Assembly (NCBI GenBank): GCA_003561835.1
Contig: PWVN01000169.1
Span: 1 to 6,007, forward strand
Direction of reading: 5' to 3'
Length of the DNA stretch: 6,007 nucleotides
From: Syntrophomonadaceae bacterium
Lineage (GTDB): Bacteria > Bacillota > Dethiobacteria > PWVN01
Shown: piece by piece, positions 1 through 4,051 of the stretch
Layout: each line of letters opens with the position of its first letter
How positions within the stretch are numbered: the stretch's first letter is position 1
Program-made: the position numbers and the translations under genes
The notes under the pieces: model-generated
Told to the model about the DNA's origin: nothing
The model's input: only the letters and a program-made list of their open reading frames with translations
Databases searched by the model: none

Positions 1-516
1 AAGACTATCTTTGGTCTCCGGAGGCACTTGTTTATACAGGGGAGGTATAGCTAACCATCCTCTCAGTTTAACATATTTTATAGCAGTATCATATAAATCA
101 GCCCCTTGACCAAGAAAACTGATAAATGTTTCTCGTACCGAGTCGTTGGTTAAACTTGTACGGATAAACCTTATTTGTTGTGTTATGTTATTCTGTATAT
201 TGTTTATCGCAATTGCTGCCAAAAACCTATCCTCATAAGCTTCTACATTAGCAGGGGTGTTGGTACCCTGTGGGGGTCTTTTAGGAAGAGCTAGTTGATA
301 GTCATTCATTATTTGCTCAAGCTTATTCGCTTGCTTATCCATTAATTCCATGTAACCATGTTTTAACAGCAGGCTAAAGTCCTTATCGTGGACAAAGTTA
401 TGCCAAATTTGCACCTGCTGAATAGTATTATACCGTGATGTAAGAGCATCCCAAAGATTATATGCTTCCTGGCAATCTACTTGTGTGGGATTATTCTTCT
501 TCAAAAGCCCTAGCAT
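1..516 (-). CDS. DUF3231 family (spore-coat-like, ferritin-like fold) protein, 3' end cut by window edge
   Basis: The frame from ATG at 516 stays open for 172 codons to the window edge, so the C-terminus is missing. The start has a strong Shine-Dalgarno (minus strand AGGGAGGT, about 522-529). The pattern fits DUF3231: a Trp in an early helix (residue 22), an HDKDF segment at about 43-47, LPKRPPQ at about 77-83, an acidic AYED at 93-96, an ND..RE..F..FL helix at 124-135, and GWLAIPPLYK near 153-162. The family is found in spore formers and is often single-domain at about this length, so little is probably missing. Its role is not established; a spore-associated role is inferred from the family and from the forespore-type promoter candidate upstream. 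Codon use is A/T-rich (TTA, ATA, AGA), unlike genes to the right. There is no signal peptide or membrane segment, so the protein is probably cytosolic or spore-located. Family assignment is from pattern memory and is fairly sure. Confidence 0.75.
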   Translation of the reverse strand, partial: MLGLLKKNNPTQVDCQEAYNLWDALTSRYNTIQQVQIWHNFVHDKDFSLLLKHGYMELMDKQANKLEQIMNDYQLALPKRPPQGTNTPANVEAYEDRFLAAIAINNIQNNITQQIRFIRTSLTNDSVRETFISFLGQGADLYDTAIKYVKLRGWLAIPPLYKQVPPETKDSL

Positions 517-705
517 GGTATGACCTCCCTTATACAATCTTAATTTAGGTTTCCCATACTATTAGCCCGTATACAAATCCTTTAAATTAATAATCCTTTA
601 GATTCTAGCTTGGTATAAGAGGGAGACTATAACACCTAAACACAGGAAAGGTAAAAACTTCCAGTTATCCATATAATTGGTAGCCCCCAAAAAGGTTTTT
701 ATAAC
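517..705. other. A/T-rich intergenic stretch without a gene
   Basis: Apart from the promoter candidate at 546-574 and the Shine-Dalgarno of the DUF3231 gene, I see no coding region on either strand. The word AATCCTTTA occurs twice, at about 576-584 and 592-600, but is too short to interpret. Base composition resembles the DUF3231 gene rather than the G/C-rich genes to the right. Confidence 0.5.
546..574 (-). promoter_or_regulatory. Candidate forespore (SigF/SigG-type) promoter of the DUF3231 gene
   Basis: On the minus strand GTATA (570-574) is followed after 14 bases by GGGAAACCTA (546-555). The SigF pattern known from Bacillus is GYWTA and GGNNANAHTR; the -35 matches fully and the -10 has one mismatch. 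The predicted transcript start would leave a leader of roughly 20 bases carrying the Shine-Dalgarno of the gene at 516. The short, degenerate consensus makes a chance match possible. Confidence 0.4.
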
Positions 706-729
706 AAAAATCCCGCTTAAACGCGGGTT
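706..729 (-). terminator. Rho-independent terminator downstream of tRNA-Leu
   Basis: On the minus strand a 5-bp stem CCCGC/GCGGG (723-727 with 712-716) with a 6-base loop is followed, after one A, by TTTTT (706-710). It lies about 85 bases beyond the tRNA 3' end and is the only terminator seen for that transcript. The stem sequence nearly repeats that of the terminator at 5715-5738. Confidence 0.7.
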
Positions 730-813
730 CTCACTTCATCGCGGAATATCACTATAAATACTATTTTAAGAATGAGCCTTCTCTCTAAGCACCTCTAATA
801 ATTCGGATAATGA

Positions 814-898
814 TGGTGTCGGGAGGGGGACTTGAACCCCCATGGGTTACCCCACACGCCCCTCAAACGTGCGCGTCTGCCTGTTCCGCCACCCCGAC
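814..898 (-). tRNA. tRNA-Leu(GAG), CCA encoded
   Basis: The minus strand folds into a complete class II tRNA of 85 bases. The acceptor stem pairs GTCGGGG (892-898) with TCCCGAC (818-824), with one G-U pair. The anticodon stem CACGT/GCGTG encloses loop TTGAGGG (860-866), giving anticodon GAG at 862-864 for Leu codons CUC/CUU. The variable arm is 13 bases with a GGG/CCC stem, as expected for Leu. The T arm is GGGGG, TTCAAGT, CCCCC. The discriminator is A (817), the leucine identity base, and CCA is encoded at 814-816. A near-consensus promoter lies just upstream. Confidence 0.97.
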
Positions 899-902
899 AC
901 AC

Positions 903-920
903 ATGAACTGTACAGTTGAT
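903..920. repeat. Palindrome at the tRNA-Leu transcription start
   Basis: AACTGTACAGTT (906-917) is a perfect 12-bp palindrome, extended to 18 bp (903-920) with one mismatched pair (905/918). It abuts the -10 box and covers the predicted start point. It could be an operator or part of the 5' leader of the precursor tRNA; the sequence does not decide between these. Confidence 0.5.
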
Positions 921-949
921 ATTATACGAGCAGGTGGTATAAAAGTCAA
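921..949 (-). promoter_or_regulatory. Sigma-A promoter of tRNA-Leu
   Basis: On the minus strand TTGACT (944-949) and TATAAT (921-926) are separated by exactly 17 bases. That is 5 of 6 and 6 of 6 matches to the vegetative consensus, as expected for a stable RNA gene. Transcription should start about 7 bases past the -10, some 15 bases before the mature tRNA 5' end at 898. Confidence 0.9.
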
Positions 950-1045
950 GGATAAGGCCTGATGTTTTGTGGGATGCAGGAAGGGAGCCTCTGGCTGCCT
1001 TGCAGCAGCTGCGGGGAGCTGAGGGGAAACAGAGGAAGGGCAAAG

Positions 1046-1075
1046 AAAAACCTACAGGCTCTGCATCCTGTAGGT
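1046..1075 (-). terminator. Terminator of the small membrane-protein gene pair
   Basis: A perfect 9-bp inverted repeat (1050-1058 with 1067-1075, core CCTACAGG/CCTGTAGG) has an 8-base loop. On the minus strand it is followed directly by TTTTT then CTTT. It begins 15 bases past the stop codon of the gene at 1090-1281. Confidence 0.88.
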
Positions 1076-1089
1076 AATTTGGGGGTGGG

Positions 1090-1281
1090 TTACTGTTCTC
1101 CTCCGCCGCCCACATCGACGTTTTTCTTGCCGAAGAGGATGTAGGCGTTGTATACAGCCACGACGATGCCGAGAATCACGTTGTTCAGGGCCAGAAGGTT
1201 AGGGTCCAGAATATTGGTAAAATTGACAAGGGCAATCCAGATACCAACAACAATATGAACCCAGTGGAATGTTGTCATCAT
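1090..1281 (-). CDS. Small two-helix membrane protein, SPW-repeat-like
   Basis: This 63-residue protein has two hydrophobic helices, about residues 6-22 (VHIVVGIWIALVNF) and 33-50 (NNVILGIVVAVYNAYILF), joined by a short polar turn, then a tail with a GGGG run. The layout (Trp-rich first helix, G-I-W, an N-N pair before the second helix, a G near its start) recalls one unit of the SPW repeat family of small membrane proteins, but this is a weak resemblance and no function is known. The gene starts with two ATG codons (1281 and 1278), preceded by AAAGGAGCT (1291-1299). That Shine-Dalgarno overlaps the stop codon of the 46-residue gene upstream, so the two are probably co-transcribed and translationally linked. 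A terminator follows at 1046-1075. It is real as a gene by its ribosome site, terminator and membrane pattern; the family call is tentative. Confidence 0.8.
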   Translation of the reverse strand: MMTTFHWVHIVVGIWIALVNFTNILDPNLLALNNVILGIVVAVYNAYILFGKKNVDVGGGGEQ

Positions 1282-1298
1282 TATTTATACAGCTCCTT

Positions 1299-1439
1299 TC
1301 AAAATAGAGTTTGGATAAAGGGGAAGACATGCCGGGCTATAAAGAAGAGGACAATGATGAGGCCAAAGAGCCATGCCCCGTACTTTATAGCACTTCCTAC
1401 CAGATTTTCTTCTTTAGAGGGAGGATCCCTGAATTCCAT
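1299..1439 (-). CDS. Small single-pass membrane protein, 46 residues, unknown function
   Basis: ATG at 1437-1439 is preceded by a strong Shine-Dalgarno on the minus strand (AAAGGGGGTG). The frame runs 46 codons to TGA at 1299-1301. The protein has a charged N-terminus (MEFRDPPSKEEN), then a hydrophobic helix at about residues 21-35 (GAWLFGLIIVLFFIA), and ends with an aromatic stretch (HVFPFIQTLF). A single membrane-spanning peptide with the N-terminus probably cytoplasmic is the simplest reading. The stop codon overlaps the ribosome site of the next gene (start 1281), which supports an operon. I recognise no family. The upstream forespore-type promoter candidate would make it a sporulation-expressed peptide. 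Its length puts it below usual gene-calling limits, but the ribosome site and the tight coupling argue that it is real. Confidence 0.75.
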   Translation of the reverse strand: MEFRDPPSKEENLVGSAIKYGAWLFGLIIVLFFIARHVFPFIQTLF

Positions 1440-1462
1440 TGTTTGTCACCCCCTTTAGACCT

Positions 1463-1488
1463 TATTTTGACCCTTAGGGGCCAAAATA
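1463..1488. repeat. 26-bp interrupted dyad overlapping the forespore-type promoter
   Basis: TATTTTG (1463-1469) and CAAAATA (1482-1488) are perfect inverted copies; inside them, after one mismatch, CCC (1471-1473) pairs with GGG (1478-1480). It covers the -10 and spacer of the minus-strand promoter candidate and is upstream of the plus-strand MFS gene. A regulator binding site or a hairpin are both possible. Confidence 0.45.
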
Positions 1489-1491
1489 TTC
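1463..1491 (-). promoter_or_regulatory. Candidate forespore (SigF/SigG-type) promoter of the small membrane-protein pair
   Basis: On the minus strand GAATA (1487-1491) is followed after 14 bases by GGTCAAAATA (1463-1472). The latter fits the SigF -10 pattern GGNNANAHTR fully; GAATA fits the SigG -35 pattern GHATR. The spacing is the same as at 546-574. The leader to the ATG at 1439 would be short and contain the Shine-Dalgarno. A dyad (1463-1488) overlaps the site. Confidence 0.45.
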
Positions 1492-1512
1492 ATCAGGAGC
1501 TTGATTTTAATA

Positions 1513-1537
1513 TTCCCCCTGTAGGGGGAAATTTTTT
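1513..1537 (+). terminator. Terminator-like hairpin in the leader of the MFS gene
   Basis: A 7-bp stem TTCCCCC/GGGGGAA (1513-1519 with 1524-1530) with a 4-base loop is followed by A and then TTTTTT (1532-1537) on the plus strand. No plus-strand gene lies upstream in the window, and the MFS start codon is 52 bases further on. It could attenuate MFS transcription or stop antisense transcription entering from the left. On the minus strand no T tract follows, so it is not a minus-strand terminator. Confidence 0.6.
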
Positions 1538-1589
1538 GCTGTCTCTGGGGAAAATAGGACAGCCATCTACTCTTTAATGGGAGACATCC

Positions 1590-2801
1590 ATGCGCATAAA
1601 AACGAAGGAAAAACTGGCTGCCCTAAATTCCGTCACCTTTATCATGGTCTTTGGCAACTCCCTGCTGATTCCCGGGTTCCCCCAGATCCGGGATGCTCTG
1701 GACATCAGTTTTTTTCAGGTGAGCCTGCTGATTACGTACTATTCCGTGGCAGCGGGCTTCTTCATTCCCGTCTTCGGCTTTATATCCGATCACGTGAAGC
1801 GCAAAGCGGTCATCATCGTTGCCCTGCTCCTTTACGGTCTGGGGGGTACCCTGGTGGGCGTCCTGGCCATCCTGGGGGGGGCGGGGATCTTTACCTATGT
1901 GCTTTTGGGCAGGGTGCTGCAGGGTGTGGGGGCGGCGGGCATGTCCCCCATCGCCATGGCCCTGGTGGGGGATATCTTCACCACGGAGGAGCGGGCCAAG
2001 GCCTTGGGCACCATCGAGTTCACCAACATCGTGGGCAAGGTGGTCAGCCCCGTTCTGGGCGCGGCCCTGGTCCTGATCAGCTGGCATGTTCCCTTCTTTG
2101 TATTTGGTACCTTCGTGATCCCCGTCCTCTTTGCCATCCTGTTCCTGATCGAGGAACCGGAGGATAAGCCCAAGACCCCCTTTAAGAACTATTTTGCCGA
2201 TATCAAGAGGATTTTCACGGACCGGGGAAAGTTTTTGTGGCGGAGCTACCTGGGGGGGAGCCTTTCCTTCCTCATCCTCTTCGGTGTGCTTTCCTTTCTC
2301 TCTGACCTGCTGGAGCAGCGCTACGACATCACCGGAATTTTGAAGGGGGCGGTCATCGCTATCCCCGTGACGGCCTGGGCCGCCAGCTCCTTCTTCAGCG
2401 GCTTCCACCTGGAGAAGAAAAGCCAGGAGCTGAAGTATTTTGTCATGGGGGGTCTCTTCCTCCTGGGCGGGGCCACTATTTTGTTTCCCCACGTGGAAAA
2501 CCTGTACCTGTTCCTGACGGTGGTGGCGGTCATGGGGCTGGGGGGAGGATTTATCATCCCCTCTTTGACCATCATCGTGACCAACTGCGCCCCCACGGAA
2601 GAGCGGGGGGGCATTGTCTCCCTTTATGGCAGCATCCGCTTCTTCGGGGTGGCCCTGGGCCCGCCGCTGTTCAGCGTTTTAAGCGACATCCGGGAGGCCA
2701 TCCCCTTCTGGGGGACAGGAATCCTGGCCATCCTGCTGCTGGTTTTGTTCTTGCGAATTGACAACAATGAGATTGTCGAGCTGTGCATAAAGAAGGAATA
2801 G
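1590..2801 (+). CDS. MFS transporter, probable DHA1-type drug/metabolite efflux
   Basis: This 403-residue protein has about 12 hydrophobic helices with a hydrophilic central loop near residues 188-215, the usual layout of the major facilitator superfamily. Motif A is GFISDHVKRK (63-72, loop between helices 2 and 3). A motif-B-like GRVLQGVGAA lies at 107-116, with the Arg typical of proton-coupled carriers. A motif-C-like GKVVSPVLG lies at 149-157 in helix 5, the signature of drug:H+ antiporters, although SP replaces the usual GP. Efflux by proton antiport at the cytoplasmic membrane is inferred; the substrate cannot be read. ATG at 1590 has GGGAG (1580-1584) as ribosome site. The next gene begins 14 bases after the stop codon and its Shine-Dalgarno overlaps the stop, so they form an operon. 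No clear promoter was found; a terminator-like hairpin sits in the leader. Confidence 0.9.
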   Translation: MRIKTKEKLAALNSVTFIMVFGNSLLIPGFPQIRDALDISFFQVSLLITYYSVAAGFFIPVFGFISDHVKRKAVIIVALLLYGLGGTLVGVLAILGGAGIFTYVLLGRVLQGVGAAGMSPIAMALVGDIFTTEERAKALGTIEFTNIVGKVVSPVLGAALVLISWHVPFFVFGTFVIPVLFAILFLIEEPEDKPKTPFKNYFADIKRIFTDRGKFLWRSYLGGSLSFLILFGVLSFLSDLLEQRYDITGILKGAVIAIPVTAWAASSFFSGFHLEKKSQELKYFVMGGLFLLGGATILFPHVENLYLFLTVVAVMGLGGGFIIPSLTIIVTNCAPTEERGGIVSLYGSIRFFGVALGPPLFSVLSDIREAIPFWGTGILAILLLVLFLRIDNNEIVELCIKKE

Positions 2802-2815
2802 GGAGGTGAGGTTCG

Positions 2816-3055
2816 ATGCAGAAGGCGGTGCTGTATGTATCCGGGGTTTGACCTTACTGCCATGCGGTGAGGGAGTTTCTCTCATCCAAGGGGGTCGAGT
2901 ACGAGGAGCGGAACGAGGAGGACAGCCGGGAGGCCCGGGAGGAGATGATGGAGCGGACGGGGCACGATGTGGTCCCGGCCCTGGTCTCGGAAAACAGAGA
3001 GGTGGTCATCGGGTTTGATGAAGGCAGGCTTAAGGAGCTACATGGAAATAATTAA
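2816..3055 (+). CDS. Glutaredoxin-like selenoprotein (UGA-encoded Sec in a U-P-Y-C redox motif)
   Basis: Read through the UGA at 2849-2851, the frame from ATG 2816 gives 79 residues: MQKAVLYVSGV, Sec12, PYC (13-15), then HAVREFLSSKGVEYEE and onward. This matches small glutaredoxin/NrdH-like proteins: a first beta strand, a C-x-x-C active site here U-P-Y-C at the start of helix 1, the cis-proline segment DVVPALV (Pro54), and the G-F-D turn (66-68) before the last helix. The length is normal for the family. The Shine-Dalgarno GGGAGGTGA (about 2801-2809) overlaps the MFS stop codon and fits ATG 2816, whereas the GTG at 2867 has none. Sec occupies exactly the nucleophilic Cys position, as in known bacterial redox selenoproteins. 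The role inferred is cytosolic thiol-disulfide or peroxide-linked reduction. The alternative is a nonsense mutation or base error (TGC or TGT to TGA). A SECIS-like hairpin follows the UGA. Confidence 0.88.
2849..2887 (+). promoter_or_regulatory. Candidate bacterial SECIS element downstream of the Sec UGA
   Basis: Two overlapping folds are possible. Fold A begins at the base after UGA: CCTTACTGC (2852-2860) pairs with GCGGTGAGG (2864-2872) over 9 bp with two G-U pairs and loop CAT. Fold B has GGGA (2871-2874) with TCTC (2880-2883), loop GTTTC, and a lower GG/CC pair (2866-2867 with 2886-2887). Its loop lies 23 bases past the UGA and begins with G, as described for bacterial SECIS. The folds exclude each other, and which one SelB would read is not known. 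Confidence 0.5.
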
Positions 3056-3082
3056 AAGGGGTTGTCCCCCTTTTAATTATTT
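3046..3082. terminator. Bidirectional terminator between convergent redox genes
   Basis: A perfect 16-bp inverted repeat (3046-3061 with 3067-3082) has the 5-base loop TTGTC. Its A/T-rich outer half and G/C core give a hairpin followed by T-rich sequence in both directions. The TAA of the glutaredoxin-like gene (3053-3055) and that of the rubredoxin-like gene (3077-3079) both lie in the stem. Confidence 0.9.
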
Positions 3083-3196
3083 CTTCTCTTCAGCTTTGAC
3101 AAACTCTTCCTTCACGGCCCCGCAGTTGGGGCACTCCTTGGGGCGGCAGCGGCCTTCCTTGGTCTCGCCGCAGACAGAACACTTCCAGACAGCCAT
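3077..3196 (-). CDS. RCKP-type rubredoxin-like small protein, 39 residues
   Basis: The minus strand encodes 39 residues from ATG at 3194-3196 to TAA at 3077-3079. The protein begins MAVWKCSVCGE and continues with GRCRPKECPNCGAVKEEF. Two knuckles, C6-x2-C9-G and C22-x2-C25-G, fit a rubredoxin-like metal site with four Cys for one iron (zinc cannot be excluded); a fifth Cys (Cys17) lies in the GRCRP segment. That segment corresponds to the RCKP motif of a family of stand-alone rubredoxin-like proteins of anaerobes. It would act as a soluble one-electron carrier, or as a detached domain like the C-terminal part of rubrerythrin; the partner is unknown. The Shine-Dalgarno GGGAGGTG (3202-3209) is strong and a near-consensus promoter lies upstream. 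It is convergent with the glutaredoxin-like selenoprotein gene and shares its terminator. Genes this short are often missed. Confidence 0.9.
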   Translation of the reverse strand: MAVWKCSVCGETKEGRCRPKECPNCGAVKEEFVKAEEKK

Positions 3197-3225
3197 GGGT
3201 GCACCTCCCTTTTTTTGATGTCTTA

Positions 3226-3254
3226 AGTATGGGGTAAAATTCCCTGCCTGTCAA
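3226..3254 (-). promoter_or_regulatory. Sigma-A promoter of the rubredoxin-like gene
   Basis: On the minus strand TTGACA (3249-3254, perfect) and CATACT (3226-3231, 4 of 6) are separated by 17 bases. The start point would lie near 3219, giving a short leader with the Shine-Dalgarno. The -35 is inside the dyad CCTGT-N2-ACAGG (3247-3258), a possible operator. Confidence 0.8.
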
Positions 3255-3272
3255 CAGGAACCGCCCGTCGGG

Positions 3273-3301
3273 GTTTAATTTTTCCGGGATGAGGTAATCT
3301 A
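3273..3301 (+). promoter_or_regulatory. Weak candidate forespore-type promoter of yetF
   Basis: GTTTA (3273-3277) fits the SigF -35 pattern GYWTA and is followed after 14 bases by AGGTAATCTA (3292-3301), which has two mismatches to GGNNANAHTR. The position is right for the gene starting at 3331. No better sigma-A promoter was found here, but the match may be chance. Confidence 0.22.
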
Positions 3302-3330
3302 TGACCGAAACAGCCTAAGGAGGCGATTTC

Positions 3331-4032
3331 ATGTTGGCGGATGTGGGAACCATATTTTACCGGACCCTGGTCCTCTACCTGGGGGTTCTGGTTGTCATCC
3401 GGATCATGGGCAAACGGGAGGTGGGGCAGCTTTCCCCCTTCGACCTGGTGGTGGCCATCATGATAGCCGAATCGGCGGCCATCTCCATGGAGGACACAAC
3501 CAAGCCCCTGCTGGTCGGATTCACCCCCATCTTCACCCTGATGGGGGCGGAGGTGCTGCTGGCCTATATCAGCTTAAAATTCAAGGGGGCCCGGCATATT
3601 GTCACTGGGATGCCTAGCATTTTGATCGACAAGGGTGTTATAATGGAGAAGGAAATGCGGAAACTCCGCTATAATATCAATGATCTTTTAAGTCAGCTCA
3701 GGGATAAAAATGTGGCCAATATTGCCGATGTGGAATATGCCATCCTGGAGCCTTCCGGCAGCCTCAGCGTGTTTCTCAAATCGGACCGGCGGCCCGTTAC
3801 CCCCAAGGACCTGAAGATCCAACCCCCCTACGAGGCCCTCCCCGTACCCCTGATCTTCGATGGGGAGCTTCAGGAGAGGTACCTTTCTCTGGTGGGGAAG
3901 ACGGAGGAGTGGCTGCAGGGGAAGCTTCAGGAGATGGGAATCAAATCTCACAAGGATGTGCTTTTTGCCAGTTTAGACCAGAACGAAGGCCTATACGTGA
4001 GCAGGAAGAATGCCGATAAGAAAAGCAAATAG
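3331..4032 (+). CDS. yetF: DUF421 (YetF/YdfR family) membrane protein
   Basis: This 233-residue protein has three N-terminal membrane helices (about 8-26, 36-54 and 60-82) followed by a soluble cytoplasmic part. The hallmark of the family is visible: RIMGKREVGQLSPFDLV at about 24-40, then an AESAA segment (46-50) and the PSILIDKGVI strand (95-104). The later N-I-x-D-V-E-Y-A-I-L-E stretch (130-140) matches the conserved beta strand of the soluble DUF421 domain. Spore formers often carry several copies, some next to spoVA genes and linked to spore heat resistance or germination; the molecular role is not known. ATG 3331 has an ideal ribosome site AAGGAGG (3317-3323) 7 bases upstream. The methyltransferase gene starts 19 bases after its stop codon, so both are probably one operon, but I see no functional link. 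The symbol denotes the family, not proven orthology. Confidence 0.9.
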   Translation: MLADVGTIFYRTLVLYLGVLVVIRIMGKREVGQLSPFDLVVAIMIAESAAISMEDTTKPLLVGFTPIFTLMGAEVLLAYISLKFKGARHIVTGMPSILIDKGVIMEKEMRKLRYNINDLLSQLRDKNVANIADVEYAILEPSGSLSVFLKSDRRPVTPKDLKIQPPYEALPVPLIFDGELQERYLSLVGKTEEWLQGKLQEMGIKSHKDVLFASLDQNEGLYVSRKNADKKSK

Positions 4033-4051
4033 GGGCGGGGGAGGAAGAGCC

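Noticed and set aside
906..917. LexA/SOS box at the tRNA promoter
   Set aside because: The half-sites are too far apart for the GAAC-N4-GTTC form, and a tRNA is not an expected SOS target.
961..1045. Imperfect nested inverted repeats (CCTCTG at 988-993 with CAGAGG at 1030-1035, and GCTGC/GCAGC inside)
   Set aside because: The pairing is patchy, no promoter points into it, and no known RNA family fits; I cannot support an RNA gene here.
795..1115. 106-codon minus-strand frame across the tRNA
   Set aside because: It runs through tRNA-Leu, its promoter and a terminator, with no ribosome site.
1577..2167. 196-codon plus-strand frame overlapping the MFS start
   Set aside because: It is an out-of-frame shadow with Gly/His/Arg-rich composition and no fitting ribosome site; the MFS frame has the family motifs.
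1623..2492. 289-codon open frame on the minus strand opposite the MFS gene
   Set aside because: It is rich in Gly, His, Gln, Asp and Glu without any recognisable domain, lies antisense to a well-supported 12-helix transporter, and is a product of G/C-rich codon structure.
2867..3055. 62-residue gene starting at GTG 2867
   Set aside because: It has no ribosome site and lacks the redox motif; it is the 3' part of the selenoprotein gene.
3301..3318. Five-codon leader ORF before yetF whose stop overlaps the yetF Shine-Dalgarno
   Set aside because: GAGG precedes it, but it is very short and would lie inside the best promoter candidate; chance is the simplest reading.
4010..4051. Upstream in-frame ATG extending MnmM by 14 residues
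   Set aside because: It would overlap yetF, has no Shine-Dalgarno, and adds a Gly/Arg-rich stretch that is just the ribosome-site region translated.
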